Positions 9,852 to 19,473 of a stretch of DNA of 64,000 nt are shown here, in pieces. A model generated the notes under the pieces. The model saw only the letters and a list, made by a program, of their open reading frames with translations, was not told the DNA's origin and did not search any database. A program made the position numbers and the translations under genes. The stretch comes from Pseudomonadota bacterium (GTDB taxonomy: Bacteria; Pseudomonadota; Gammaproteobacteria; Steroidobacterales; Steroidobacteraceae): positions 211,082-275,081 of the forward strand of contig JADJOO010000002.1 in assembly GCA_016713725.1 (NCBI GenBank). The letters run 5' to 3'. Position 1 is the first letter of the stretch. Each line of letters starts with the position of its first letter.

Positions 9852-12347
9852 ATGTCCCGCTCGCCCCGCACTCTGGGGGCCTTGCTGGCCTTGTTGTCCA
9901 TCGCAACCGGGCACGCCGGCATCGCTGCAGGACTGTCGATTCCCGGCCTGGCTGCGGCCGAGACTCCAGCCGCCACGGCGCCAAGTCGGCCACGCCCGAA
10001 CCGATTGCCGCTGGTGACATCCCGATGCGCGCCGACGAAGACGAGCGCTTCGCGCAGGACGCCATCGTGCGCGCGCGCCAGATGGACGTCGGCAGGAAAC
10101 TCGGCGCGGAGCTCGACGCGATCACCACGGGCATCGTCAAGCTGTCGCAGGCCTCCGAGAAGGAGGACTTGAAGCAGCTTTCGGTCATCCGGCTCGAGAG
10201 CCTCGAGAGCCACTGGCGGTTCTATGAACGGGAACTGACGGACTGGCGGCGCAACCTCGACCGTGTCACTACCCCTTACACCGAGGACGCCGCGGAACTC
10301 GCGCAGCGGCGCGCCGTGTGGGAAGCCGCGCTGGCCGCGGGGGGCGTCAACTCAGCGCTCAGCGATCGCGTGAACGTGATCCTGGGCCAGATTGGACAGG
10401 CGGAGCGGGCGCTGGCCCAACCGATGGAAGAGCAGTTCAGGCTGCGTCGTCGTGCCAACAAGGTCCAGTCGAGCATCGATGCCGGCACCAATGGCGTCGA
10501 GGCCGCGATCACTTACTACGACCGCCGGCTGGGATTGATCGATGCGGTTCCGGTCTGGCAGGCATGGAATGACACCTCGTTCTCCGCGCGGGAATTGCAG
10601 GGCGCCGAGTCGGGCCTGCGACTCGAGACGTCGTTCATCCAGGAATGGGGTGCGGCGAACCAGCACCGCCTGCGCGGGTACAAGGCGGCGGTCGTCGTGC
10701 TGCTGCCGCTGTTGCTGCTGCTCGCGTATCGCAGCCGGAAGAGGGTTTACACGGAGCCCGAGATGCAGGCGGCCGCACGGGTGTTGCGGCGGCCGATCTC
10801 CGCCTGGGCGCTGCTCACGCTGATCGGCGTGATTCTCGTGTTCCCGGACGCACCGCTCGTCCTGCACCAGATGGCGATGCTGCTGGCGCTGATCCCGGTG
10901 CTGCGATTGCTGCCGCAGAAGGTCTTCCAGGTCCTCGGGCCATGGCCGTACGTCGGCACCGCCCTCTACCTGCTGTATCGCCTGGGTTTCCTGCTGCTCG
11001 GCCAGCCATTGTTCTACCGGCTCTACATCCTCGCCGTGTCGGTCGTCACGGCAGGCGTGGTCGTGTGGTTGCTCTACTCTGCCGCTCGCAAGCGGACGCG
11101 AACCGGCATCCTGCTGGCGTCCAGCATCCTGCACGTATTCGCCTGGATCACGATCGTGGCGCTGGTCGTCGCGATGATCGCGAACGTCGTCGGCAACGTG
11201 TCACTGGCGGAGATGCTTGCCAGCGCCGTGCTCGACAGCGCTTATCTTGGCCTCGTGCTGTTCGCGGGCACCAACGTCCTCTCCTCGATCCTGAGCCTGC
11301 TGCTCGCGCGGCAGGAAATGACACGGTTCCGCGTGATCACCCAGCACGCGGGTCCGCTGCTCGCTAGCACCAACAAGCTGATCGGCATGGCCGCGGTGAT
11401 CGCCTGGATCGTCGTGACGCTGAATCAGTTCCGCGTCGCACGACCCCTCTTCCGCGGGGCCAAAGCCGTGCTGACTCACCCGATCGCGTTCGGGCAGATC
11501 TCGGTCACGCTTGGCAGCATCCTGCTGTTCCTGTTCTCGGTGTATGTCGCGTTCTGGATCGCGCGCACGGTGCGCCTCGTCCTGCGCGACGAAGTACTGC
11601 CGAAGATGGAACTGCCGCGCGGCGTCGACCACAGCATCTCCTCGCTCAGCTACTACGCGCTCGTGCTGATCGGCCTGATGGTCGCACTGGCCGCCGCCGG
11701 CTTCGAGACCTCGCAGTTCGCCCTCATCTTCGGCGCGCTGGGTGTCGGCATCGGCTTTGGCCTGCAGAACGTGGTCAACAACTTCGTTTCGGGCCTGATC
11801 CTGATGTTCGAGCGTCCGATCCAGCCGGGAGACGTGGTCGAAGTGTCGGGCACTTCGGGCAAGGTGCGAGCGATCGGCATGCGGGCGACGACGCTGACGA
11901 CGTTCGAAGGTGCTGACGTCATCGTGCCAAACGGTACTCTGCTGTCCGGAGAAGCTGATCAACTGGACGCTGAGCGACATGAACCGTCGCATCGACGTGG
12001 ACGTGGGCGTGGCCTATGGCTCGGATTCGCGCCGGGTCATGGCGCTCCTTCGCGAAGTCGCGACTGGCACATCGGGTATTTCGCCCGAGCCGGTGCCGGC
12101 CATCGTGTTCAAGGGCTTCGGCGCAAGCTCGCTCGACTTCGGCATCCGCGCCTGGACCAACGACTTCGGTGACTGGGTGACGATCCGCACCGAGTTGACG
12201 GCACGCGTGTACGAAGCGTTGGCGAAGGAAGGCATCGAGATTCCGTTCCCGCAGCAGGCCGTGCACCTGCGCAGCGTCGCGCCCGAAGTGGGGCAGCAAC
12301 TGTCAGGCACGACCCCAGTGGGGAAGGACGCGCCGCGTCCCGCGTGA
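9852..12347 (+). CDS. MscS/MscK-like mechanosensitive ion channel (two frameshifts)
   Basis: A large mechanosensitive channel of about 830 codons that opens under membrane tension to release solutes. A signal peptide (MSRSPRTLGALLALLSIATG) begins at ATG 9852. The frame shifts near 9985 into the long periplasmic coiled domain (MRADEDERFAQDAI onward) and then into multiple membrane helices. The pore helix and beta domain of MscS are clear: FGALGVGIGFGLQNVVNNFV, then ERPIQPGDVVEV. A second break near 11947, one extra G in tccggagaag, shifts to the frame encoding EKLINWTLSDMNRRIDVDVG, which completes the MscS C-terminal domain. Both breaks look like single-base errors. The stop overlaps the start of the downstream permease gene. 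Confidence 0.88.
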
Positions 12348-13016
12348 TGCTGGTTGAAACCGGCCTGCTGAGCAGCGGCGTCAATGTCGGCGTGTCGGCC
12401 GCAACCGGCGTCGCGCTTGCGTTCGCCCTTTATCGTGCACCATGGTCCGTGTGGCTTGCCGACGGCGAGCGGCAGTGGGCCTGGTTCGGCTCGATGGCGC
12501 TGCTGCTGGTCGTATGGGCGATGAAGGCGGGCATCACGCCCGGACTTTCAGTGCGCTTCCTGCTCATGACCGCTCACGCTGATGCATGGCTGGCAACTCG
12601 CCGTGGTCGCGGGCGCGCTCGTGCTCGCCGTGCTCTCGTACCTCGGCTTGGCGCAATGGAGCGCGTACGGGCCGAACCTGTTGTGCATGGCCGTGGTGCC
12701 CGCGCTCTTCACGGCATGGTTCCACGAGCAGGTGCATGCGCGCCTGCCTCACAACTACTTCATTTATTTCTTCATCACGACGTTCCTGGGCGCGGCGCTC
12801 GCGTTCAACCTCGCAGGGCTCGTGCGCGTTGCGCTGATGGCGGCCAGCGGAACACTGGATGCGGCACGCACGGGACCCGAGTACTTTGCGATCCTGCCCT
12901 TGATGAGCTTCGGCGAGGCGGTCGCCAATGGCACCATCATCGGCATGGCGGTGGTCTACCGGCCGAAGTGGGTCATGAGTTTCGACGATCGGCTGTACCT
13001 GGCAAAGGGACGGTAG
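12347..13016 (+). CDS. CbiM-like energy-coupling factor transporter permease (one frameshift)
   Basis: A membrane protein of about 222 codons resembling the PF01891 CbiM family, whose better-known members are substrate-specific components for cobalt or nickel uptake. The first frame covers MLVETGLLSSGVNVGVSAAT to PGLSVRFLLMT. A missing base near 12570 shifts to the frame starting LTLMHGWQLAVVAGALVLAV and ending PKWVMSFDDRL. About six hydrophobic helices are visible. The ATG at 12347 overlaps the stop of the channel gene (GTGATG), indicating coupling. No ATPase partner (CbiO) or CbiQ is nearby, so the transported ion and even the transport role are inferred from family only. Confidence 0.75.
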
Positions 13017-13100
13017 GACGCGCTACCGGCGCAGCACGCTGCCGGGGTAGGGCCGGTGCGTTAGAATGTGACGTCGCTTCACTCGCAGCTCTTTGCACCC

Positions 13101-13367
13101 ATGCCAACCTACGATTACCACTGCCCCGCCAACGGTCGCGTCGTCGAGGTCAGCCACAAGATGGCCGACAGGGTTGCGACGTGGAGCGAACTCTGTCGCC
13201 TGGCCGGCCTGCCGCTCGACGGCACATCGGGCAAGGCCAAGGTGGAAAAGCTGATAAGCGCGAGCGGCGTCGTGCACGCCGGATCACTCGGCAGTGGCTA
13301 CGAAAGACCGTGTGACACGGGCCCCTGCGGCGGCGGCGGTTGCGGAGGCGGCGGCTGCGCTTTTTGA
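13101..13367 (+). CDS. Small FmdB-like protein with Cys/Gly-rich tail
   Basis: An 88-residue protein starting MPTYDYHCPANGRVVEV, which is the N-terminal pattern of FmdB-type putative regulatory zinc-ribbon proteins. The usual second Cys of the first knuckle is replaced (CPAN rather than CxxC). Four Cys sit at the extreme C-terminus in a glycine-rich context (CDTGPCGGGGCGGGGCAF), which could form a metal site with the N-terminal Cys. Its stop is 23 bp from the convergent pirin gene. Function unknown; role in metal binding is inference. Confidence 0.75.
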   Translation: MPTYDYHCPANGRVVEVSHKMADRVATWSELCRLAGLPLDGTSGKAKVEKLISASGVVHAGSLGSGYERPCDTGPCGGGGCGGGGCAF

Positions 13368-13389
13368 CCTGGCACGCCGAGACTGGCCG

Positions 13390-14100
13390 CTAGTCGGTGT
13401 CAGCGGGCAGGTCGAACACGATCACCTCCGCCGCCTCGCCGCCGCCAAGACGCAGCTCCGGTTCGCCGTTCAGCTTCAGTGCGTCTCCGGCCTCGAGCGC
13501 CTCGCCGTTGGCAACGATGCGACCGCGGGCCACGTGGGCATAGATCAGGCGTCCGGGCGCGACTCGCAGCTGGCTTTGCTCCGCTCCGTCGAACAGTCCC
13601 GCATACACGTGCACGTCCTGGTGAATGTGGACGGAACCCTGCGCCCCACCGGGCGAGGCAATCAGGCGCAAACGGCCGCGCTTTTCGTCTTCGCTGAAGC
13701 GCTTTTCCTCGTAGCCGGCGGGGATGCCGGCGACGTTCGGCAGGATCCAGATCTGCAGGAAGTGCACCGGTTGCTGCTGCGACCCATTGAACTCGCTGTG
13801 CTGCACGCCGCTGCCCGCACTCATGCGCTGCACGTCGCCGGGACGAATTGTCGAACTCGTTCCCATCGAGTCCTTGTGCGCCAACGCGCCTTCCAGCACG
13901 TAGCTGATGATTTCCATGTCGCGGTGGCCGTGGGTGCCGAACCCGGCACCGGCCTGCACCCGGTCCTCGTTGATCACGCGCAGCGGCCCGAAATGAACGT
14001 GCTGCGGGTCGTGATAATCCGCGAACGAAAACGAATGGAAAGACTTGAGCCAACCGTGGTCGGCATAGCCCCGGTCCTGGCTGCGTCGAATCCCGGCCAT
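13390..14100 (-). CDS. Pirin family protein (bicupin, possible quercetinase)
   Basis: A 236-residue pirin/YhhW-like bicupin. The N-terminal cupin has the pirin metal-binding signature: HGHRDMEI, giving the first two histidines, and GVQHSEFN, giving the third His and the Glu. The opening MAGIRRSQDRGYADHGWLKS and FADYHDPQHVHFGPLRVINE are typical of the family. Characterised members oxidise quercetin-like flavonoids or act as redox cofactors of regulators; which applies here cannot be told. Single intact frame, starting ATG 14100. Confidence 0.92.
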   Translation of the reverse strand: MAGIRRSQDRGYADHGWLKSFHSFSFADYHDPQHVHFGPLRVINEDRVQAGAGFGTHGHRDMEIISYVLEGALAHKDSMGTSSTIRPGDVQRMSAGSGVQHSEFNGSQQQPVHFLQIWILPNVAGIPAGYEEKRFSEDEKRGRLRLIASPGGAQGSVHIHQDVHVYAGLFDGAEQSQLRVAPGRLIYAHVARGRIVANGEALEAGDALKLNGEPELRLGGGEAAEVIVFDLPADTD

Positions 14101-14180
14101 CGGCCACCTCCTGCGGATGACCGCATATTGCCCTAGAATGCCGACGCCTTCTGCAGGCCCGCGCCTCGCTGCCGACAGAT

Positions 14181-14197
14181 CGGGTGCGTAGCACCCG
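14181..14197. promoter_or_regulatory. Short hairpin ahead of rimO
   Basis: CGGGTGC, loop GTA, GCACCCG: a perfect 7-bp stem 36 bp before the rimO start. It may shape the 5' leader of the mRNA. No T-run follows, so it is not a standard terminator. Confidence 0.5.
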
Positions 14198-14203
14198 TTC
14201 CGA

Positions 14204-14231
14204 CTAACCCCTATCCCCTAACCCCTAACCC
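14204..14231. repeat. Four tandem 7-bp repeats CTA(A/T)CCC at the rimO start
   Basis: Four back-to-back heptamers occur at 14204, 14211, 14218 and 14225; three are CTAACCC and one is CTATCCC. They end 1 bp before the TTG start codon of rimO and occupy the place where a ribosome-binding site should be. A tract like this can change copy number by slippage. Confidence 0.85.
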
Positions 14232-14232
14232 C

Positions 14233-15559
14233 TTGTCCACCCCTCCCCGCATCGGCTTCGTCTCCCTCGGCTGCCCCAAGGCGCTGGTGGACTCCGAACG
14301 CATCCTGACGCGCCTGCGCGCCGAAGGGTATGACGTCGTCGGCACGTACGAGGACGCGAACCTCGTCGTCGTCAATACGTGCGGCTTCATCGACGATGCC
14401 GTGCACGAATCGCTCGACGCGATTGGCGAGGCCCTGGCACGCAACGGCAAAGTGATCGTGACCGGGTGCCTCGGTGCGCGTCCGGAGACGATCACCGATC
14501 GCCACCCTGCGGTACTGAAAGTCACCGGCGCGCACGCGTACGAAGAAGTCGTGCAGGCCGTGCATGAACACCTGCCGCCGCTGCACGACCCGTTCGTGGA
14601 CCTCGTGCCCCCGCAGGGCATCCGGCTCACGCCGCGGCACTATGCTTATCTCAAGATTTCCGAAGGCTGCAATCACCGCTGCACGTTCTGCATCATCCCC
14701 TCGATGCGCGGCGACCTGGCGAGCCGCCCGATCGGCGACGTGATGCTCGAAGCCGAGCGGCTGGTGAAGGCGGGCGTAAAGGAACTGCTCGTGATCTCGC
14801 AGGACACGAGCGCGTATGGCGCCGATCTCAAATACGCCACGGGCTTCTGGGGCGGCAAGCCGGTGAAGGCGAAATTCGTCGACCTCGCGCGCGCCCTCGG
14901 ATCACTCGGCATCTGGGTGCGCATGCACTACGTGTACCCGTACCCGCACGTCGACGACGTGATTCCGCTGATGGCAGACGGCAAGATCCTGCCCTACCTC
15001 GACATCCCGTTCCAGCATGGCAGCCCTCGCGTGCTGAAGCTCATGAAGCGTCCTGCGCACGCCGAGAACACGCTCGAGCGCATCCACCGGTGGCGCGAAA
15101 TGTGCCCCTGACATCACGCTGCGCAGCTCGTTCATCGTCGGCTTCCCCGGCGAGACGGCGGCGGATTTCGCGTTGCTGCTCGACTGGCTGCGTGAAGCGC
15201 GGCTCGATCGCGTCGGCTGCTTCAAGTATTCCCCGGTGGACGGTGCTGCGGCCAACGCGCTGCCCGATCCGGTACCCGAGGAATTGAAGGACGAGCGGCT
15301 GGCACGCTTCATGGAAGTGGCAGCGGCAATCAGCGCGGAGAAGCTTGCCGCGAAGGTCGGACAACGCATGCGCGTCCTGGTCGATAGCGTCGACCCGGAA
15401 AAAGGTGCGATCGCACGTTCGGCGGCCGACGCGCCGGAGATCGATGGCGTGGTGCGCATCGCCAGGCCGGGCAAGAAGCTCCAGGCCGGCGACTGGGCCC
15501 ATGTCCAGATCACCGGCGCCGATGACTACGACCTGCAGGCGAAGATCGCACGCGCCTGA
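14233..15559 (+). CDS. rimO: Ribosomal protein uS12 methylthiotransferase RimO (one frameshift)
   Basis: RimO adds a methylthio group to a conserved Asp of ribosomal protein S12 using two iron-sulfur clusters and SAM. The N-terminal UPF0004 domain supplies Cys in SLGCPKALVDSE, NTCGFI and VTGCLGA. The radical-SAM motif CxxxCxxC is in SEGCNHRCTFCIIPSMRG. The C-terminal TRAM domain binds the substrate. The frame breaks at about 15107, with an extra C in tgcccctgac, and resumes as DITLRSSFIVGFPGETAAD. Repaired length is about 441 residues, as expected. The start is TTG 14233, giving the family N-terminus PPRIGFVSLGCPK; no Shine-Dalgarno is visible because the heptamer repeats fill that position. 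Confidence 0.94.
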
Positions 15560-15579
15560 CATTCCTGGAACTCACCCGC

Positions 15580-17292
15580 ATGACAAATCGATCGGTCTTC
15601 GCCGTCGTGGCCGCCCTGGCCATGGCAATCCTCCTGGCTGGTACCGCGTTCGCGCAGCAGCCCGCGCCTGCGATGACTGTTCCACCGGTTGCCGCCGTTG
15701 CCAATCCGCTGGCGGAAGCCATCCGCGACCGCATCGATCATCTTCGCTACGAGAAGCAGCAGGACGTGCGCGGCGCTCGCGTCATCGTCGACGAGCTGGT
15801 CGCAAAGTATTACGAGGCGCAGCAGTTCCAGCCTGCGTGGCAGGACTCGGCGATACTCGACGAACTCGTCGCGAGCATCGAAGACCTGCGCAACGACGGT
15901 CTCGATCCCAACGACTACCATCTCGAGGCGCTGAAGTCGTACCGTCTCGACGTGCGCATGCAGTCGCCGCTGACGCTGCAGGATCGCGCCGACCTCGAAC
16001 TGCTCGCGACCGACGCCTTCATGCTCGGGCTCTACCACGTCTACCTCGGCAAGGTCGATCCGGTGAAACTGAGCTCGCAGTGGAATTTTTCGCAACGCCC
16101 GACGCCATCCTTCGCCGAAGGTCTGCAACGATTCTCGGCACGTCTCGCCGCCGGCGAGATCCGCGAGGCCTTCGACGGCGCACGACCTGCGCACGTCTGG
16201 TATCAGCGTGGTCGTGATCGCCTGCGGGAATACCGCGCAATCGCTGCGGCTGGCGGCTGGCCCAGCATTCCAGACGGCCACACGATGAAACCCGGCATGA
16301 ACGATTCGCGCGTGCCGGTGCTGCGCAGGCGGCTGGAGGTCACGCGAGACCTGGTGCCAACGCCGGGCACGACCACGGCCGCAGACCCCAACCTCTACGA
16401 TGCAACTCTCGAACAGGCGGTCAAGACCTTCCAGCAACGTCACGGCCTGACGGCGGACGGCGCAATCGGGCCAGGCACGCGCGCCGCGATGAACGTGCCG
16501 GTCGCACAACGTATCGACCAGATCCGCGTCAATCTCGAACGCGCACGCTGGACGCTGCACGAGATGAAAGGCGAGTTCGTGCTGGTCGACGTCGCTGGCT
16601 TCTACGTGAGCTACTTCCGCAACGACGAACCGATCTGGACGTCGCGGGTCGTCGTGGGCAAGGACCAGCGCGAGACGCCGATCTTCCGCTCGAAAATTAC
16701 CTACGTAGTGTTCAATCCCACATGGACCATCCCGCCGGGCATCCTGGTCAAGGACAAGCTGCCGGTCCTGCGGCGCAATCCGGGCGCGCTGAAAGCGATG
16801 AACATCCGCGTGCTCGACCGCAGTGGACGCGAGGTCAACCCGTATTCGGTCAACTGGAATCAATACGGGCCCTCGCGGTTGCCGCCGTACCAGTTCGTGC
16901 AGGACCCGGGCCCGAACAACGCGCTCGGCCTGGTCAAGATCATGTTCCCGAATCCGTACCTCGTGTACCTGCACGATTCGCCGGCGAAGTCGCTGTACGA
17001 GCAGGACCAGCGCACGTTCAGCTCAGGCTGTATCCGCGTGCAGAAGCCATTCGAACTCGCCGAGCTCGTGCTCAACGATCCGGCATGGGACAAGCAGAGC
17101 ATGGACGCCGTGATCGCGACGAAGCAGACCCGGACGGTCAACCTGAAGACGCCCGTGCCGGTGCTGATCCTCTACTGGACTGCGCAGCCGCGGCCGGATG
17201 GCCAGGTGAATTTCCGCAACGATGTCTACGGGCGCGATCCGCCGACGCTTGCGGCACTCAACAGTGGCTTCCGCCTGCCGGTCGTCGACTGA
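15580..17292 (+). CDS. L,D-transpeptidase, YcbB-like, with peptidoglycan-binding domain
   Basis: A periplasmic enzyme of 570 residues that makes 3-3 crosslinks in peptidoglycan. A signal peptide (MTNRSVFAVVAALAMAILLA) precedes the scaffold domain. A PG_binding_1 domain follows (LEQAVKTFQQRHGLTADGAI), then the YkuD catalytic domain. The catalytic His465 is in YLHDSPAKSLYE and Cys484 in FSSGCIRVQKPFELA; the substrate-binding capping loop lies between them. Intact frame from ATG 15580, 21 bp after rimO. Followed by two hairpins that probably end transcription. Confidence 0.93.
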   Translation: MTNRSVFAVVAALAMAILLAGTAFAQQPAPAMTVPPVAAVANPLAEAIRDRIDHLRYEKQQDVRGARVIVDELVAKYYEAQQFQPAWQDSAILDELVASIEDLRNDGLDPNDYHLEALKSYRLDVRMQSPLTLQDRADLELLATDAFMLGLYHVYLGKVDPVKLSSQWNFSQRPTPSFAEGLQRFSARLAAGEIREAFDGARPAHVWYQRGRDRLREYRAIAAAGGWPSIPDGHTMKPGMNDSRVPVLRRRLEVTRDLVPTPGTTTAADPNLYDATLEQAVKTFQQRHGLTADGAIGPGTRAAMNVPVAQRIDQIRVNLERARWTLHEMKGEFVLVDVAGFYVSYFRNDEPIWTSRVVVGKDQRETPIFRSKITYVVFNPTWTIPPGILVKDKLPVLRRNPGALKAMNIRVLDRSGREVNPYSVNWNQYGPSRLPPYQFVQDPGPNNALGLVKIMFPNPYLVYLHDSPAKSLYEQDQRTFSSGCIRVQKPFELAELVLNDPAWDKQSMDAVIATKQTRTVNLKTPVPVLILYWTAQPRPDGQVNFRNDVYGRDPPTLAALNSGFRLPVVD

Positions 17293-17304
17293 CGGACAAA
17301 AGAA

Positions 17305-17338
17305 GGCCGGCGAACCTTGCGGTGGCCGGCCAAATTTT
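17305..17338 (+). terminator. Probable rho-independent terminator after the L,D-transpeptidase gene
   Basis: Stem GGCCGGC (17305-17311) pairs with GCCGGCC (17325-17331) around a 13-nt loop, and is followed by AAATTTT. It lies 13 bp after the stop codon. Confidence 0.65.
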
Positions 17339-17347
17339 CACGCAGGA

Positions 17348-17390
17348 GGAAAAACGTACGGGGCACAGGTTGCTCCCGGAACGTTTTTCC
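17348..17390. terminator. Second hairpin with A/T-rich outer arms
   Basis: Perfect 10-bp arms GGAAAAACGT (17348-17357) and ACGTTTTTCC (17381-17390), with CGGG/CCCG pairing inside the 23-nt loop. The T-run lies within the right arm. It may back up the preceding terminator, or be a leader structure of the oxidoreductase gene that begins 83 bp later. Confidence 0.5.
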
Positions 17391-17472
17391 AGCTTCCGGA
17401 ATATCCGCCGTGCCGTAAGTGGAAATTACTAGGCGGAATGGACGGCGCGTCGTCGACACCCGATGATTGCGC

Positions 17473-18420
17473 ATGCTCGCGCTGCGCTATCACTCCATCG
17501 GCAACCTGGCTGGGGTCCGTCTCGAAGACATTCCCGTTCCGGTACCCGCCGCGGGCGAGGTGCTCGTGCGTATCCGCGCCGCGAGCCTGAACCCGGTGGA
17601 CTGGAAGATTGCGACAGGCAGCTTTCGCCTGCTCGTGCGGGGCGGCGTACCGCGGACGATGGGCTCGGATTTCGCCGGCGACGTGACTGCGATTGGTTCC
17701 GGCGTCACGACGTTTGCGCGCGGCGATCGAGTGCTCGGTTTCATCGATCCTTTCAGGCGAACGGGTGGAACGTTTGCCGAGTTCGCCGCGGTTCCGGTCA
17801 ACTTTGCGCACCACCTGCCGGCCGATCTGGGCTATATCGATGCTGCCGCCTTGGCGTGCGTCGGCGCCACCGCGGTCATGCTCTGCAATCTCGGCCGCGT
17901 CGGCAACCGCAGCAAAGTGCTGGTGAACGGTGCTTCCGGAGGCGTCGGCCACGTGGCGGTGCAGGTCGCCCGCGCACGCGGTGCAGAAGTCACCGCAATT
18001 GCGAGTGCGGCCCGTCACGAATTCATCCGTTCGCTCGGGGCGAACTCGTGCATCGACTACCGGACGGAGCCGATGCGGGGATGGCCGGGCGGCTTCGATG
18101 CCGTACTCGATTGCGTGCCGAACATTCCGCGATCCGTGCAGCGTCACCTGCTCGGGCGCAAGGGTCACTACGTCACGACGGTGCCCAATGCGGCCACGTT
18201 CATGATCGATCCGCTCATCAACCGTTGCGGCGGCGTGCAGCGACACGGCGTCATGCTCAGGCCGGACACCGCCGCGATGAATGAAGTGGTGGGTTACGTG
18301 GCGCAGGGCCGGCTGCGCTGCGCCATCGAGCGCGAGTTCCCGCTGCGCCAGGCGCGGGACGCGATCGAGCGCTCACGCTCGGGTCGGGTGCAGGGCAAGA
18401 TCGTGCTCCGCGTACCCTGA
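17473..18420 (+). CDS. Zinc-independent MDR oxidoreductase (quinone/alcohol dehydrogenase-like)
   Basis: A cytosolic NAD(P)H-dependent medium-chain reductase of 315 residues. The GroES-like domain has AGEVLVRIRAASLNPVDWKI and the binding loop MGSDFAGDVTAIG. The Rossmann domain carries NGASGGVGHVAVQVA. The catalytic-zinc Cys/His ligands and the four-Cys structural zinc lobe are absent, which places it with quinone oxidoreductases and reticulon-4-interacting-protein-like enzymes. ATG 17473 was chosen over TTG 17467. Substrate unknown. It ends at a palindrome shared with the convergent slyD gene. Confidence 0.88.
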   Translation: MLALRYHSIGNLAGVRLEDIPVPVPAAGEVLVRIRAASLNPVDWKIATGSFRLLVRGGVPRTMGSDFAGDVTAIGSGVTTFARGDRVLGFIDPFRRTGGTFAEFAAVPVNFAHHLPADLGYIDAAALACVGATAVMLCNLGRVGNRSKVLVNGASGGVGHVAVQVARARGAEVTAIASAARHEFIRSLGANSCIDYRTEPMRGWPGGFDAVLDCVPNIPRSVQRHLLGRKGHYVTTVPNAATFMIDPLINRCGGVQRHGVMLRPDTAAMNEVVGYVAQGRLRCAIEREFPLRQARDAIERSRSGRVQGKIVLRVP

Positions 18421-18443
18421 GAACAGGGACGTTCCTCCATGTC

Positions 18444-18493
18444 AAATAGGGGACGCTCACCTATTTCCGGAAATAGGTGAGCGTCCCCTATTT
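18444..18493. repeat. Perfect 50-bp palindrome (REP-like) between convergent genes
   Basis: Bases 18444-18468 and 18469-18493 are exact reverse complements with no spacer; each arm contains GGGGACGCTCACC. It lies between the stop codons of the MDR gene and slyD, so it can act as a bidirectional terminator. The AAATAGGGGACG-type sequence is the style of repetitive extragenic palindromes spread by RAYT (TnpA-REP) transposases, but this window has no second copy. Confidence 0.85.
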
Positions 18494-18495
18494 CC

Positions 18496-18981
18496 TCAGT
18501 GGTGGTGTCCGCCGGCCCCGTGCACGTGGCCGTGCTCGAGTTCTTCCTGCGTGGCCTCGCGCACTTCGGTGATCTCGACTTCGAAGTTGAGGTGCTCGCC
18601 TGCCAGCGGATGGTTGCCGTCGACAGTGACCATGTCGCCCTGGATGCCAGTGACCGTCACCATGCGCGCGTGACCGTCGGACGTCTGGGCCTGGAACTGC
18701 ATGCCGGGCTTCAGGTTCGAGACTTTGCCGAACGAGCGCTTCGGCACGCGCTGGATGAGTTCCGCATCGCGTTCGCCGTAGCCGTCGGCCGGCGCAATCT
18801 TCACGCTGAGTTTCGCTCCCGACGCCTTGCCTTCGAGCTCGCGCTCGAGGCCCGGAATCAGGTTGCCGTGGCCGTGTATGTACGCGAGCGGATCGCCGCC
18901 CGCTGAGCTGTCAAGCACCTTGCCCTCGTCGTTGGTGAGGGTGTAATGGATCAGCACGACCTTGTCCGCAGCAACGACCAT
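18496..18981 (-). CDS. slyD: FKBP-type peptidyl-prolyl isomerase, SlyD-like
   Basis: A 161-residue cytosolic prolyl isomerase and chaperone. The FKBP core (VVLIHYTLTNDEGKVLDSS and GNLIPGLERELEG) is interrupted by the insert-in-flap chaperone domain (GERDAELIQRVPKRSFG to MVTVTGIQGDMVTVDGNHPL). The C-terminus is His-rich (HGHVHGAGGHHH), shorter than the E. coli metal tail but consistent with nickel or zinc binding and with support of [NiFe]-hydrogenase maturation in other species. Start ATG 18981. Identity is secure; a nickel role is inferred. Confidence 0.93.
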   Translation of the reverse strand: MVVAADKVVLIHYTLTNDEGKVLDSSAGGDPLAYIHGHGNLIPGLERELEGKASGAKLSVKIAPADGYGERDAELIQRVPKRSFGKVSNLKPGMQFQAQTSDGHARMVTVTGIQGDMVTVDGNHPLAGEHLNFEVEITEVREATQEELEHGHVHGAGGHHH

Positions 18982-19024
18982 AGAGCGACTCCGGGTTTGA
19001 ATGGACGGGAAAGATTGGCGCGAG

Positions 19025-19432
19025 TCAGACGGGCAGTCCGTCCTTCAGCTTGAGCCAACCGCGCGCGACGCGATAAATGACCCAGACGCCGACGATGAAT
19101 ATGCCAATCGGGAACGTGACGAACCCGACGAGCACGAAGAACAGGGGCAGCGACAACAGGAACACGACCGTGACCCAGAGCGCGGCGAACCAGAACGTGC
19201 GCAGCTGCCAGGAAAAGTGCGATTCCAGGTGGGTGCCGCGGGCATCGCTGCGGCGAATGTAGTTCATCACCACGGCAATGATCGACGGCAAGCCGAACAC
19301 GAAGGCCGTTGCGATGAACGCCGAGCCGAACATGCCGATCAGTGCGCTCGCCGCGTGCAGCGCATACATCCAGTGCGTGTAGCGGACGAGCGAAGCATCC
19401 GCGACCTTCAGCGAAGAGGCCGGTGAGTTCAT
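19025..19432 (-). CDS. Small membrane protein, DUF4870-like, function unknown
   Basis: A 135-residue protein with three hydrophobic segments (YALHAASALIGMFGSAFIAT, LRTFWFAALWVTVVFLLSL and FVLVGFVTFPIGIFIVGVWV) and a basic C-terminus. The arrangement, including HLESHFSWQLRTFW and the end YRVARGWLKLKDG, matches small conserved membrane proteins of the DUF4870 type. It lies 44 bp downstream of slyD's start side on the same strand and may be co-transcribed with it. No catalytic residues are evident. Confidence 0.72.
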   Translation of the reverse strand: MNSPASSLKVADASLVRYTHWMYALHAASALIGMFGSAFIATAFVFGLPSIIAVVMNYIRRSDARGTHLESHFSWQLRTFWFAALWVTVVFLLSLPLFFVLVGFVTFPIGIFIVGVWVIYRVARGWLKLKDGLPV

Positions 19433-19473
19433 CGATTTTCCACCCTTGTGACCGGTTCCGTGGGGTGCCTATC

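Noticed and set aside
14204..14231. Telomere-like CCCTAA tract as a replicon end
   Set aside because: Only four heptamers, internal to the sequence, with normal genes on both sides.
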